From Microvelia longipes (lineage: Eukaryota; Arthropoda; Insecta; Hemiptera; Veliidae), in contig JACMZG010001913.1 in the NCBI GenBank assembly GCA_018340805.1, positions 12,928,769-12,992,768 of the forward strand: DNA of 64,000 nt, read 5' to 3'. Shown here piece by piece: positions 11,375 to 23,655 of this stretch (within the stretch, counting starts at the first letter, position 1; every line of letters starts with the position of its first letter). Made by a program: the position numbers and the translations under genes. Below the pieces are notes generated by a model. It saw only the letters and a program-made list of their open reading frames with translations. It did not search any database and was not told the DNA's origin.

Positions 11375-12515
11375 TAACATCGAAACGGTATGATACGCTC
11401 CTTTATGTTATGATCCTGGTTTGAACCTACGAAGTATTGCAGGATTTCCTCTTGACACTCCCTTAATCGTATTGAATTGGTATTGCAAGATAACTCTCCC
11501 TATTTACTATTTATGAACCATACCTAATCATCATTCAAATTTTGATTTTTGATACATGCAAAATCAAAATCCCTTCAACAAGGAAATAAATAATGCTTTG
11601 AAATAATTAATTTATTATAATTTTAAAATATACATTAGTTTTTATTTTTTAAATAATTTTAAAAGATTTGTTAATAAAGATAAGTAATTTGTATGAATTA
11701 TGTGAAAATATAGAATTAAACATTTTAACAATCTCTAAATTTATTTATTTTTTAAAATTCCAAGAATAACTCTTTTTAAGACAATTATTATTTTTTATTT
11801 ATAAATTAATTATTTATTAAATTATACATTTAAAAAAATACAAATTTTAATAATCAAAATAAATACTTTTTATAGTACCAACATAATACTGAAGAGGGCC
11901 ACGAATAAGAAAAATTAAAACATGTTAATAAATTAATAGGAAACAATAAGAAAAAATTACAACCCATATCATTGTCCACCTTTGTTTAGTATTTTTTAAT
12001 GGAAAAATAAATAAATTAAGCAAGAAGTAACTAAAATATACTTGAAATACATAAATACTTCAAGCAATCTTACCAACAAAATTACAGAATGACATTGCAC
12101 CAGTAAAATAAGTAAATATAAATGAAATATAATTGAAAATAATAATTAGATGGACACAATAAGTATTCAAAATATAATTAAAAATAAACATTAAAGTAAA
12201 AAGGGGTTAAGAGTGAAGACAAAATATACATATTTATTTTTTTGCATTTTAAATTACAAATAAACTTGGCTTTGGCACAAAATTTTATAATTGTGTAAAC
12301 ATTTGTCAAAAGAAAAATTTGTATAAATCCTGTGATTCATTTCATTCAAATTCAAATTGCAAGAACCTGTGTTCATGCCATTTTTTTAGCGAATTTTCAT
12401 TGGGTAATGACGGTAATTTGGTTGTTCAGAATACGTCAACCAATCATGTTGGGCTCAATTTAAAAGTTATTTTATTTTTAAGAAAAATATGATACCGAGT
12501 GATAACTGATACCGA
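11375..12515. other. AT-rich intergenic DNA
   Basis: Very A/T-rich with no exon, RNA gene or named repeat that I recognise. Confidence 0.5.
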
Positions 12516-13367
12516 GTCCGGTAGCTCAGTGGTAGAGCGCTCGCCTTTCGACCTGGAGGTCGAGGGTTCAAATCCAGCCGGGGGAGGACCTCAATATAAG
12601 GTTATCCCTTGTACCGTACACTCGGGAGATCTTGAATTCAAGGCCGGCCAACCCAGCCAGGGTTTTACGTGGTTTCCTTGGCTACTAATACGCAAATGCG
12701 GGTTGGATCTAGTTTCATCTGAGACAAGTCTGGATCCACGTTTCCGTTGTCTCCAGCTCACGAAAAGTTAATGTTCTGCGGGCTGGGGGAGATGGAGGTC
12801 GGAAAGATATACTGAGCCTTTGTATGTCCGAAAACTTAGTCAGTGAAAGTGATGGCGGCGACACGAGTAACGTAAGTGACTAGGAACAAAGTGCTCGGTT
12901 CTTGAAGACAGACGTCTCCTAATAGCACTGCGGAGCTTTGACTTTCAGGTCAGGGCTATAGAATGAGTTTGTGCACGCTGACATCTGGGTGCTGGGTTCT
13001 TTGTCGGGTGGCGCTGGACTGGCCAAGTGAGACTAATGTGATCAGAGAAGCTAGTAAGACTAGATGAAACAAGCACACAGTGAACTAGTAGTCGGCGCTA
13101 GCCAGAGCGGTGAACCTAGCCAGAGTCTAGCTGGTCTAGATGAACTAGGCACACGGTGAACTAGTCGCAGACACTAGCCAGAGCAGTGAGTTTGGATAGA
13201 GTCTGGTTGGGCTGGATGAACTAGACACACTGTGAACTGGTTATATGTGCTACCATGTACGGAGGGGGGCTTCCTAGATGATTGGATGTGCACAAACTCA
13301 GGGGCTAATGTTGAGTGAGATTTGAGTGAGGGGAAAACGCTAAATGACCCTACGGGTTAAAGCGTAA
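12516..13367 (+). mobile_element. Long tRNA-derived SINE-A, copy 1
   Basis: The tRNA-like head has a good A box TAGCTCAGTGG (12522-12532) and B box GGTTCAAATCC (12565-12575), but its acceptor ends do not pair well, so it is not a working tRNA gene. A GC-richer body follows with an internal degenerate minisatellite of CACACAGTGAACTAGT and GCCAGAG segments (about 13055-13230). It ends at CCTACGGGTTAAAGCG and an A-rich tail. A head-less inverted copy lies at 52686-53190. At about 850 bp it is long for a SINE; the body may derive from a LINE 3' region. Confidence 0.75.
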
Positions 13368-13729
13368 AAAAAACAAAAAAAAAACAACTTTTTATAAAGA
13401 CTTTAATTATTGTAGGGTTTATTTTAATAGTTATTTACGCACCAAGGGAGTAAATAATGTTTTTATTTCTTTGAGGAGTTTAATGGTTTCTAAGGCGAAA
13501 GCCGAGAGAATCAAAGTATTTAACTCCCAAGTTATTTATCTGTTTACCTCCCGACGCAAAGCCGTTATAATAATGGTTTTTAACTAAATTTTAACTAAAG
13601 GTGATTGCGAGGGGAAAAGTAGTATTCTACTCTTTTCTACTATAAAATTCTATTCTATTCTACTACTATAAAATTCTATTCTATTCTACTACTATAAAAT
13701 ACTTTTATAGTATTTTAAAATCTGAAGAT

Positions 13730-13915
13730 TTTATCTTCAGACGTTGACGTCATTTAATTATTGATATTTCCATTTCTTTTGGGTTGAACCCCCTATTCAA
13801 TTTTGAGATTGCTGCCCTTCCCCCCCCCAAAAAAAAAAAAACAAATTTACTGCTCTAAACAACTGATTTTGGCCTGAAACGGATTTCGAGCCTATAAACA
13901 GTTTTTTTGGACGCG
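13730..13915 (+). repeat. Repeat shared with 57330-57435
   Basis: Shares TTATCTTCAGACGTTGA, GTCATTTAATTATTG and a segment ending in CGGATTT(C/T)GAGCC with 57330-57435. At that second site a copia element interrupts the continuation. Identity of the family is unknown. Confidence 0.5.
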
Positions 13916-13924
13916 CCTCCCTCC

Positions 13925-14733
13925 TCACCTTGGAAATTTTCCTCATTACATCAGATTCGCTATGCTCATCCTCCCGGCTTCAGACTCGCTTCGCTCGTCC
14001 TCAGAAATACAAGTGGTTAAATTTATACTGAAACTCGCTTCGCTTGTCCTCAGATAGTAAAAGCATGCGTTTCATTCCCAGTGGTCATTCATCCAGGCAC
14101 TGACTACGCTCGATGCTGATTAACTTTTATGATCCACCAAAAATCATGGATAGACTTGTTGTATTATAACAAAACTTAGTCCACTTATTTATTACGTCAG
14201 GGGATACACTTGTACTAAATTTCAATTCAATTAGATTATTTTCCGATTTTTTACAATTAAAAAAACGTATACAAATAATTCGATAAAAATTGAACTAATG
14301 CTGCTAATAAGATGAAACTTAGCACATATGCTAGTCATTATTGCAGGTTAGTGACGTCATAAAAAATATTTTCCGAACATCACAACTACAGCGGTAGACT
14401 GAGTATACAAATCATTCGATAAAAATTGAACTAATGCTGATAATAAGATGAAACTTAGCACATATGCTAGTCATTATTGCAGGTTAGTGACGTCGTAAAA
14501 AATGTTTTTCGAACATCTCAACTACAGCGGTAGACTGATTTTTGTACAAAATTTCAACTCTCTTGCATAAATACAGTGGGCGTTACGATGGTTACAAACA
14601 CACACACACATGCAGACAGACAACTTTACGAAAACCATTCAGGAGGTCTTAAAAACGCCTGAAATGGTAACATCCCGGTTTCGGATTTTTTTGCAAACAC
14701 AATACATTTCCCACGGTATAAATGAGGAAAAGT
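13925..14733 (-). repeat. 5S-R repeat, near full-length, with internal duplication
   Basis: Runs from the CTCATTACATCAGATTCGC end to GGTATAAATGAGGAAAAGT. The 5S-like block lies at about 14073-14140. The segment GATGAAACTTAGCACATATG through GCGGTAGACTGA occurs twice in tandem (about 14265-14400 and 14400-14535), a duplication not seen in other copies. Confidence 0.8.
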
Positions 14734-14764
14734 AAAAATTGGATATAATATGCTCTAACTCTAA

Positions 14765-15366
14765 AAAATAGGAAACACTTTTATTTCTAAGGGAGAAAAA
14801 GTATTAGTATTGTCTTTGCAAAAAAATTCGAAAATAATTATTCCATAAATTATCCGTTTCAGGTGTTTAAAAGTCCTTTCACAAAGTTGTCTGTCTTTAT
14901 GAGTGTGTAAAAACTCGGAAAATAAAACAATTGAGTTAAAATTTGGTACAAGTATATACTTTTACGTAAAAAATAAGTATACGACGTTTTATTTCAATAC
15001 GACTAGTAAGTGTCCTGAACACTGAAGCTTAGGCTAGACCAGCAGTGCTTTATTGTATTGTTGGATTTAGTGGCTGTTGTCATGGTGTCAGTTTGAATGA
15101 AATTAAGTTGTTCTCATTTTTGATACCGAAAAGTAGAGAGGGATAGGAAGCAGGTAGCTCCGTCTCTAAAAGTTAGCTCTAGGTAGCTCCGATCATAAAA
15201 GTTAAGCAGCATTGAGCGTGGTCAGTGCAGTACGGTTGACTGCTGAGAATGAAATGGATGGATTAACTATCTGAAAACGAGCGAAGCGAGTCCGAAGCAG
15301 GGCGGATGAGCGTAGCGAATCCAATGTGATGAGGAAAAATTCCGAAATACCCTGTACCCGATTTTT
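14765..15366 (+). repeat. 5S-R repeat, shortened copy
   Basis: Opposite orientation to its neighbour at 13925-14733. The middle of the element is deleted and about 170 bp near 15010-15180 are unlike other copies. The 5S-like block is at 15193-15258 (CATAAAAGTTAAGCAGCAT), followed by GAGCGAAGCGAGTCCGAAG and the TACCCTGTACCC end. Confidence 0.7.
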
Positions 15367-16344
15367 AATATTATTTTACAATCTTCTTACAGCTACAAGG
15401 ACCTAAACCATTGTAGTTCCAATACAAAAGATATTCCATTTTTATGAATTAGACCCTTATATTATAGTGCAGCAGTATTATTTTTATTTTTAAGGATCAC
15501 AACTGTTGTGGAGTAGGTATAATTTTAATGTGGTCATGCAGGCATGTAAAAAAACTGTTAACTTGTGGAGATGATAGTTTCTAAATTTGAAAGAATCAGA
15601 GAATAAATTAATACGCAAGTTACTGTCTGGAGCAGAAGCCGTGAGGTAAGTCATGGGGGGTTGTAATCCCAGTCTCTGCACCCATCATGTTCACAGGTGA
15701 TGAAGTGTCGGAGCTGGGATTGTAGGGACGGATGCTAATGCCCCTGACAACTGTGGGGTCAGTATCTATGTCAAAGGTCTTTTTTTTTGGAGGCGGCCGA
15801 AATGGCGGGCGGTTTTAGTGAGAGTAGTGGGGCAATTCCTAGGTAGTGGAATGCCTGTCAGTCCTCACACTCCGGCGGCATCAGCTTTTTCCATTTTTTT
15901 TGACCTTCCGAAAAAAAAAAAAAAAATACGCAAGTTTTTCAGATGACTAAAAGTGGGCGGATATTTGATAAAATAAAGAGAAATTAACATTTTAGTAAAA
16001 TATTATACCATAAATAAATCCTTAAACAAACATGTTTTAAAAAGTCCCAGTCGAGTAGTCTTATTTTTCACGGATTTTGGGTTGTTCGTTAAAAGAGATG
16101 TTTGTTTTTTACTTTTCCTCATTTATACCGTAGGTATATATAGGAAAAGTATTTATGTAAGGGAAATATTAAAATAAAATCTAAGTGACTTTTAAAAGGG
16201 CCAACAAATACTGCATAATGAATAACATCAACAATCACGTCTCTGCACTAAACATTATTGATTATAAATTAATTGTCAAACCCGGCTTTTGGCCATCAGC
16301 AATCAACAGTGCCTGACACAAGCGATAATCATGAACTTAAAAAA
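15367..16344. other. No gene recognised
   Basis: Non-coding mix of AT-rich sequence. 16110-16152 repeats only the short terminal hairpin of 5S-R. A GC-richer patch at 15780-15910 is flanked by T-runs and poly-A and resembles no family I can name. Confidence 0.4.
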
Positions 16345-16503
16345 ATCAGGTACGGGGTACCTCGGAACTTTTCCTCATCACATCGGATTAGCTACGCTCA
16401 TCATCCCTACTTCGGACTCACTTCGTTCGTCCTCAGAATTTGCAATGCGCCAAACTTGTACTGCAACATATCTTTGGACACGCTTCGCTAGTCCTTAGAT
16501 AGT
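16345..16503 (-). repeat. 5S-R repeat, 3'-side fragment
   Basis: Starts GGTACGGGGTACCTCGGAAC, then ACATCGGATTAGCTACGCTC and two GGACNCNCTTCGNT-type segments, breaking off before the 5S-like block. It shows that the family end extends about 18 bp beyond the AGGAAAAGT motif. Confidence 0.75.
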
Positions 16504-18227
16504 AAACGTATTTAAAATATGCGATCAAAAATAAAAACAGACTTATTCAAATCGACCAAGCAGAAGTGGAGAAAAAGCGGTTTGAAAATGACATTTTTAT
16601 GACTTCTTATTCTTATTCTTCTTGGACTTTTTGTAGACGTACCTACAACCCAAAGTACTAAACGGTTTTTTACGTATGAGGACTTTTTGGACTCGCCTTA
16701 TGCTCGTGTGCATTCTTGTCTAATAAAATCTCACATTCAACATTCCTACGTTGAACGCGGAGCGAAGTACTAAGCTAGCGAACAGTAGGTTCATACGATG
16801 ACGCACCTTCAGCCTAAATGCTAAATGGATTTTGGTTAGTGGACTTGTGAGGTTCTGTCTTATGCTTTTTAACTAAATTCACAATCGTTATGTTGTACGC
16901 GCCGTAGAAAACAGAGCTTGCGAGTGATACAATACATTGTCAAGGTATTGTCTGTAAAGGGTGTCACCATTTACAGACAGATCCTTACAGTTTTATCTAC
17001 AACACGTAACTTGTTAACTTTTGTCTTCAAAAATCATGAAATTTTATCAAAAACCATTTGCGTCTTTGGTTTGAAAAATTAGGGAAATTAAACTTTTCTG
17101 TCCCACCAACTCATGTCCCTTTGGTTGGAGACGACCATTGGCGTTTCATATTGAAGTTGTTAATATAATACATAATCATTGATGGAAATTGCAAAAAGTG
17201 ACTTTTTTACACTTTGTCATACCTTGACACAGGTTATGCGCTACTGTGTCCAATCCCATGGTGGTGCCAAAATGAAACTTAGTAGATATTTTACTAATAG
17301 TTTAAGCTCTTTTTAGGATTTTTTTCAAATTTTTTAAAAAGGCTCTTTTTGAGATATTAGCATTTTCATTTTATATTTGCTCATAATAAAAACTTGTGAC
17401 TAATTATCCTAACGTATGTAGAATCCATTTGAAAGGACTAAGTTTAAGCTTTTAAACGCCACCAAAATAAAATATTTATTACATATCCAGAATTTTAGAT
17501 ACAGCCATTTTTGTAGTCAAGAAAAGTAGAAAAAATTCATTTTTTGATAAATTCACCACCCTACTGCGGCAATATGGCTGCACAAAATGAGCCAAAAATC
17601 TGGGTCTTCCTTCTATGGTGCCTACCTGTCGGCCAAATTATATTAAAATTGGTGATATCATGTGTTTTTACCTGTGTTGCCTTGCTATGGAATGACCCGA
17701 AAACCTTGTATTGTAAATAAAAATTGGATGATATCTCAAAAACAGTATATACATAAAATAATACTTTACCACTTGCATTTATTTTTCTTTAAACTTTTAT
17801 TTTTTATATTTTTTTTCTTGTTTAAGGTATTAGATTTTTCCGCGTACCACTAGTGGTACGTGTACTACACTTTGTAAACTTCTGGTATAGTACATATTTC
17901 GTTGACATAACATCTTCGGTTTATTTGTCTGAGTTTTGAATTAGTAAATTCTCTTGAATTTTATTCATTAGCAACAAAGAAACAAAATGTAAATGAATTT
18001 AAATAAGTAAATTAATCCCGCCAATTAATTTCGAAAATTTCAGTCAAATTTTGTCTCTCTAATTCCTTTTTACTTTACACTATTAAAAAATTATAAAATT
18101 GATAACAAAATTATATAGTTTATAATATACAATTTAAAAGCTTTAAAGAAAAAAATTAAATAAAAATAATATACAAGAATAAAAAAAAAATTATGTGCCT
18201 TTAATTATTCATAATTTACAATTTTTT
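16504..18227. other. Unassigned region, possible old transposon
   Basis: No exon recognised. Visible structures are a hairpin TGTCTGTAAA...TTTACAGACA at 16948-16981 and the perfect palindrome GTACCACTAGTGGTAC near 17845-17860. The 17000-17800 stretch is moderately complex and may be a decayed element, but no domain is readable. Confidence 0.4.
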
Positions 18228-18233
18228 TTTATT
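18228..18233 (-). promoter_or_regulatory. Candidate poly(A) signal for the allatostatin CC gene
   Basis: AATAAA on the minus strand about 140 nt after the stop codon at 18373. It is the first such hexamer I find downstream. Confidence 0.5.
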
Positions 18234-18372
18234 AATTCGAAATTACGTTATTTTCTTTTTCCTATAATTTAAGTCATTTGAACCAAAACAAAAGAAAAGT
18301 GTAAAGAATCGTTGATTTTCTTGTTAAATTGTCCGACAGGTTGGTTGTTTCCGTTTGAGGTTTCTATTGATG

Positions 18373-18453
18373 TTAAAAACATGTAACTGCGTTGAAGTAA
18401 CATCTCCAGTATATTCGTCCTGATTTTGAATTCCCTCTCCTCTGTAAGTCCAT
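18373..18453 (-). CDS. AstCC: Allatostatin CC precursor, coding exon 3 (mature peptide)
   Basis: Encodes the last 26 residues and stop of an allatostatin double-C prepropeptide, a secreted somatostatin-like neuropeptide acting on a G-protein-coupled receptor. After an RR processing site comes GNSKSGRIYWRCYFNAVTCF, ending directly at TAA. The two cysteines are separated by six residues, as in the disulphide ring of the family, and there is no C-terminal Gly for amidation, which fits AST-CC. The exon follows TTTTAG (18459-18454) and starts in phase 0, matching exon 2. A second acceptor, ...TTACAG before AGG, would shorten the product by four residues without changing frame. The ring motif is essentially diagnostic; the exact acceptor is less certain. 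Confidence 0.93.
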   Translation of the reverse strand: MDLQRRGNSKSGRIYWRCYFNAVTCF

Positions 18454-18745
18454 CTAAAACATGGTTAAACACAAACAGAACATCAACATTGAATTGGTTA
18501 AACACAAACAGAACATCAACATTGAATTGGTTAAACACAACAGAACATCAACATTGAATGGTTAAACACAAACAGAACATCAACATTGAATTGGTTAAAC
18601 ACAAACGGAACATCAACATTGAATTGGTTAAACACCAACAGAACATCAACATTGAATTGGTTAAACACCAACAGAATATCAACAACAGATCTCAACGTAG
18701 ACTTGGTTAAACGCTACCAGAACATCAAATTTGAATTTTAAAATA
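18454..18745. repeat. 33-bp minisatellite in intron 2, abutting exon 3
   Basis: About eight units of TTGGTTAAACACAAACAGAA plus CATCAACATTGAA on the plus strand, some one base shorter and the last two diverged. On the gene strand each unit reads as a T-rich run (TTCTGTTTGTGTTTAACCA). The unit next to the exon supplies the pyrimidine-rich tract of the exon 3 acceptor. Confidence 0.9.
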
Positions 18746-18784
18746 AATTTGAGTTAAAAAGAAATTAAAACATTGGGTACGGGG

Positions 18785-19490
18785 GAGAGACTATAGATAC
18801 TTGAACAGTAATACTGACGACTCAATGGTGAAAAAATTGGATTCCGGTCGACACTAGCGCGGCGGGGGGCCTACCTCTCAATTGAATGGGCGTGGCTTAA
18901 TTACCCACTTTTTCCCTACAATAGTTTAATTTTTTATACTTTGTTTAGTTATAATTCTAACTAGCAGCGCTAGTAGTTATAACTGGTAGTAATCTTTAAA
19001 CATTAACGACTTAAACACAGAACGCTTCTGATTACAGAGCTTCTCATTCAAGTAATTTATTAATTTAGTCGATTCAATTAGTAAATAGTGAATAGTGGCT
19101 GAATTCTCCTCGTGCAAAAAGATGCTGTGCACATGTGACTTAATGTAATTACCAAATAGAATCTGCTAAATCGACAGATAAATTAAATGAAATTTAAACT
19201 TATCTGCCATCAGTAGCTTCTTTTTACTTTTATTTAAGCATGACAACGGCGAATCGTTTTCAATGGATTAAAATAAAAATAAACTAAGAAAAATATTATT
19301 TTACAATAAAAATGAATGTTGCTGTCATAACCAAAAATTGCCATGGTGTTATAAATTTAAATCTAAAAATATAATCGATCATTTTTGGAAAGCTATTGAG
19401 GTTAGTTCATGAGTTGTTCGCACCGGTCTACTCCAGCGGAAATTTTTTGTAGCTTGCGATAGTCGAGTCCAAACTTTTCCTCATTTAAGT
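18785..19490 (+). repeat. Interspersed repeat family D, copy 1
   Basis: About 700 bp, matched in inverted order at 26624-27420. Shared landmarks are CTCAATTGAA near the G/C-rich block, TAATTTATTAATTTAGTCGAT, a CAAAAATTG(C/T)CATGG-like segment, TTTGGAAAGCTATTG and CCAAACTTTTCCTCATTTAAGTTA. No ORF. Its end resembles the 5S-R terminal motif, and a 5S-R copy begins immediately beyond. Confidence 0.7.
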
Positions 19491-19494
19491 TACC

Positions 19495-20108
19495 CCACCC
19501 CCCTGGTACGGGGTATCTAGGATCTTTTCCTAACTAAATTGGATTCACAACTCTCGTCCTCACCACTTCGGGACTCGCTTCACACGCCTTCTAAAAGTAG
19601 AAATAGGCTAATTTATTTTGCAGGACGTCTTTGGACTTGCATCGCTCGTCCTGTGACAGTAAAACATCAGTTTTATTCCTAGCAATCGGGTGATTGCTGA
19701 TCCATATACTGACCTCCCTTGATGCTGCTTAACTTTAGGAATAACAAAGAAAACACCGAAGATATACTGTAATTATTTACTTCATAAATAATTACACTTG
19801 TACTAAATTTAACTTAATGGGATTATTTATTTGATATTTAATGATTTTTTAAAACGTATTTCAATAAAAATTGAACTAATGCTAATAATGAGATTATTGG
19901 TCTAATACGATTCTTCATGCGTTACGAATTTCGGATTTATCTGGTCATTATTTCGGGTTTCATTCATTTTCGAAATGTTTGCTGAGTCATTTTAGGTGGT
20001 TACTGACGTCGTAAACAACTTATTTTACGGTTAGCACAACTAGATCTAAAACTTGATTTTTGTTACAAGTTTCAACTCTCTAGCATAAACGAAGGAGCTA
20101 TGATAAAT
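19495..20108 (-). repeat. 5S-R repeat, partial
   Basis: Begins at CCTGGTACGGGGTATCTAGG. The diverged 5S-like block lies at about 19673-19740 (GATGCTGCTTAACTTTA). It ends at TCTAGCATAAACGAAGGAGC, only about 20 bp from the exon 2 splice donor of the allatostatin gene, and lies wholly in intron 2. Confidence 0.7.
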
Positions 20109-20128
20109 AGAATATCATTGTTTCGTAC

Positions 20129-20248
20129 CGTTTCTTCCACAGGTATGAGGGGCCTACTCTTCGCTAATGACTTGTCATCGTCTACTGCTTTTTGTAATGC
20201 TACCATTATTTTATCCAATAAAAGAGCTGCTCTCTTAGGCACTACTAT
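20129..20248 (-). CDS. AstCC: Allatostatin CC precursor, coding exon 2
   Basis: Forty codons, flanked by acceptor ATGTTTCAG (20257-20249) and donor GTACGA (20128-20123), both phase 0. The product starts IVVPKRAALLLDKIMVALQK: a KR prohormone-convertase site followed by the leucine-rich stretch that I recall as conserved in arthropod AST-CC precursors. It continues with an acidic DDDK stretch and ends in PVEET. Joined to exon 1 the boundary reads ...YDEYP/IVVPKR, which fits the family. A weaker in-frame donor lies 12 nt earlier (CCT/GTGGAA). This exon cannot be found from ORF length alone, since open sequence continues past both splice sites. Confidence 0.88.
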
Positions 20249-20452
20249 CTGAAACATTAGAACGAATTTTACTGTAATGCATCTCATCAAATACAATAAT
20301 TACATTATACTATCACTAATCTGCGTAAGCAACATGTCCAGTGGTGATTTCGCCATATTTAAATGAGACCAAAGCCACCGTGCATTGAAAGTTTGTATGA
20401 TTTACAATAATAGAGCAACACTGGAAGTTTCAACGACATTTTCCCATAAAAG

Positions 20453-20766
20453 CATAGAGATATATTACTAGAGGGGCCCTATTGGTTGAATTTCGAAAAA
20501 TCGGAAAATAACCTGGCCACCTTTGATTATGAATATGATCAAATAAACAGAACAAAAATACAGTGACTTATATAGTAGAACGCTGAAAAGATAATTAAAA
20601 CAAACAATTTGTGGGAAGCCAAAAACAATTTATTCATTATAACCTTAACTTACACTTAAAAGAGGTTTCTATAAGGTTACACAGAGCCCCTGAGAGCCCC
20701 CAATGATGTTTCAGGACTCTTAATGTATTGAGATAGGCTATGCCCCCTCTAGTATATATTTTTATG
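20453..20766 (+). mobile_element. MITE family M310, copy 3
   Basis: Best-preserved left end: CATAGAGATATATTACTAGA, then GGGGCCCTATTGGTTGAAT. It ends with CCCCCTCTAGTATATATTTT. It lies in intron 1 of the allatostatin gene, about 200 bp upstream of exon 2. Confidence 0.8.
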
Positions 20767-20802
20767 ATTAAAGTTATATCCAAGGAACTTATTCACATAA
20801 GT

Positions 20803-20803
20803 G

Positions 20804-20857
<54 letters not shown>

Positions 20858-20872
20858 TATATATAATATAAT

Positions 20873-20915
<43 letters not shown>

Positions 20916-20919
20916 ATAT
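20803..20919. repeat. (TA)n microsatellite
   Basis: About 115 bp of TA repeats with a few phase slips (AATATA, TAATTA). Confidence 0.95.
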
Positions 20920-21779
20920 CGAGTAATCGTATCGTCCAGAGTTCATTTCATTTACATATGCTCCATGACTTAAAATACCTTTTTTTATCTCAGCTCATTT
21001 AATCGTCTCGATTCGCTCTCTAATAAAATACTCGCTTAACAAAAAAAATTATTTATTATACAATTACAGTTATTTATTATATAAAATTTATACTTGGAAA
21101 TAAAAAACAATAAGCTAACATTTTAGACAAACAAAACTTTTTCAAGTAAACGTATTGGAACAATTAAAAGGAAGTTTATTGTACAAATTTTAAAACTTTT
21201 ATATATGATAATCGAAAAAAGTTACCATTGTATATATAAACACATAACTTATTTATCTACCTATGTACTTTATTATCACACTTTTAACTTTGTTTGCATT
21301 AAATGAATAAGTTTTCTTTTTTATCTTTACTTCTTTTTTGCTTTTTTGGGGAATATATGCTAGCTAGTATTATTAAAAAAAAAGTTTAGCAAAATGAATT
21401 ATTTAAAATTAAAGTCTTTTTGAGAAGACGAATGAAAGGAGAATGAAAGTCTGCTCACTATATAAAGGGGTCCATTATAACAAAAAAGGGGACCCTGCTT
21501 TTTTGTTTAATTTTAATTATTATCCCTACAGCTATTTTTGTATAATTTAAATTTTGCAATTCAAAAAATCGAATTATTTTTTTTAAATATTATTCGTGAA
21601 TTTATAACCTAAAACATGTTTAAACTTTTTAAATAAATAAAAAGTTAAAAAAGGCTAAAAATTTAACTTAGTATTCATATCTCCACGGCAACGTTATCAA
21701 ATGTCATAATAAGTGAACCCCTGTTTTTTGATTTTACCATTCCTTGATTTTACCCTAAAATTTTAAAAATTTATAAGGT
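20920..21779. other. Intron 1, no further gene recognised
   Basis: AT-rich intronic DNA with poly-A/T runs. Confidence 0.45.
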
Positions 21780-21905
21780 GATTTAATTCAATGTAAACAA
21801 ACCAAACGCATTCGCAAGTTATAACCTGACTTTTTTCTGAATGACGTGTAACGTCATTGCAGGAATCGATATAGGCGGTCAACATTGAAAATTTACTATT
21901 TTTTT
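21780..21905 (+). repeat. Repeat E, copy 1
   Basis: Shared in inverted orientation with 24490-24620: TTCAATGTAAACAAACCAAA, CGCATTCG(C/A)AAGTTATAACC, TGACGTGTAACGTCATTGC and CAACATTGAAAATTT. Family unknown. Confidence 0.6.
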
Positions 21906-21929
21906 GGAATGTGTGTTTCTGTGTATAAA

Positions 21930-22290
21930 ATCCATTTTTTCTTTTTTTTTGGTTCCGGTTTATGCTTTTAAGCAGTTATTCCATTATCAAGCACTTCTCG
22001 TATCTCATTTTTTCTGTATTTTTCAAAGGAAATGTGCTAAAACTTTTTAAGAAAAATACCAACTGAGCTTTAAACTAGTGGAAATAATAGCATAACCAAG
22101 AAGATAATTATGCGCATTTCCTTTGAAAAATTCAGAAAAAATGAGTAGCGAATAGAGCTTGATAATTGAGTAACTGCTCAAATTATAAGGCATAAACCGG
22201 AAACTTAAGCTTCAAATGAATTTTTAAGCTCGGAAACACGTATTCCAAAGGAAATTCACCCGACATGCGGATCACGCCGGTGGACCGCAA
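21930..22290. mobile_element. Diverged foldback element, FB1 relative
   Basis: Left half has CAGTTATTCCATTATCAAGC and TTTCAAAGGAAATGTGC; the right half inverts these as GCGCATTTCCTTTGAAAAA and CTTGATAATTGAGTAACTGC. It finishes with GGAAATTCACCCGACATGCG. Same organisation as 6362-7034 but decayed, and the left end is shortened. Confidence 0.7.
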
Positions 22291-22901
22291 TTTTTTTTAT
22301 TAACAAGATTAATTTCGATCCTCTTTAAAGCTGGAGTTTATATTTTCTTCAGTATCATATAATTTAAATTTTCATTGAAATAAGAAATCGAAAAACAGTT
22401 TTTTCTCATAAATTTAAAATATTTATTTTTATAAAAATAATTTAAAATATCACCTTGCAATAGAGAATTATGAGAACTCTCTTATTTTTTCAGGATCTCG
22501 ACTTAGTTAAAAGAAGGTCTATCTAGAAATGTACCATTTTTCCTTACTTTCTTAAAATAAAATAAAATAAATTAGAAAACTTAGGGTTAGGGTGTAAAGT
22601 AAGGCGCATTGACCTCGACTGTATCAGGAAAAATGGAATTCTACAGCTGTAGAGTAATTTTTTATTAGTAATTATTTTTTTATTAAGGTTAATAAACCAA
22701 CAGTTACTTGTGACAAATAATGTATCTTGAGGTAAACCAAGATATTGTGTAAGAGAAGATGAAAATGTTAACAAACATTTCAAACAATGATGAAAATGTC
22801 CACAAACACAAATTAGGTCTGCGTTTAGTTTCAAGATTCGGCAACTATGAGGTGGGAATTATTATTATGCCACTCCGTTGAATTTATGATTTTGTTACTT
22901 T
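22291..22901. other. Intron 1, no further gene recognised
   Basis: AT-rich. The 96-codon minus-strand ORF here has no family I recognise and no splice context that would support it. Confidence 0.4.
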
Positions 22902-23260
22902 TCCTCATTTATACAGTAGGCATATAGGAAAAGTATTGGGTTTGCAAAAAATCCGAAACCGGGATGAAACCGGAATTATCCGTTTTAGGCGTTTTAAGGC
23001 CTCCTGAGTGGTTTTCCCAAAGTTGTCTGTATGTGTGTGTGTCTGTTATCATCTTAGCGCCCAGTGTATTTATGCAAGAGTTGAAATATTTTTTTCTATG
23101 ACGTCATTAACCCTCAATTGACAAAAATTTCGAAAAATCGGATTGAGATTTGACACGCATGTGACTTTGCATAAGACATATCAAGTTTCATCTCATTATC
23201 AGCATTAGTTCAATTTTTTATATTAAACATTTAGGAACTTTTGACTTATCCTTTTGGAAA
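22902..23260 (+). repeat. 5S-R repeat, 5'-side fragment
   Basis: Begins ACTTTTCCTCATTTATACAG and continues through ATCCGAAACCGGGATGAAAC, TGACGTCATTA and ATCGGATTGAGATTTG. It breaks off before the 5S-like block. A separate minus-strand 3'-side fragment follows at about 23405-23520. Confidence 0.7.
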
Positions 23261-23404
23261 AGTCACCTTAAACTTTGGATTATCCAATGAACTCACAACT
23301 TTTCACGCTAGACTTGGCTCCTTTTTTTACATGCATGTGTTTTTTTGGGGACAATAAATTGATAACATTATTGTAATTAAAAAAAATGATAATTTACATG
23401 AAAA

Positions 23405-23655
23405 TCGGATACAGTGTACTTCGGAAATTATTCTAACCACATCGGATTTGCTACGCTCATCCTCTTTGCTGTGGACTCGTTTCACTCGTTATCAAAATAT
23501 ACAATCCAGTAATCAAAATTACTGAAACTTAATGCTAAGTCATGCGTCTCCTGTGAATTTGAAATTAATTTCCTCGCTTAGACTCATAAATTAGAGCACT
23601 ACCTTCTTTTAAGGGACTTAGCAAAAAGGGCCCAACTACGTAGCCTACAAACAAC
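23405..23655. repeat. 5S-R 3'-side fragment and SINE-B 3' fragment
   Basis: 23405-23520 matches the end of 5S-R on the minus strand (ACATCGGATTTGCTACGCTC). 23570-23655 matches the 3' part of SINE-B on the plus strand (GGGACTTAGCAAAAAGGGCC, AACTACGTAGCCTAC), diverged. Confidence 0.55.
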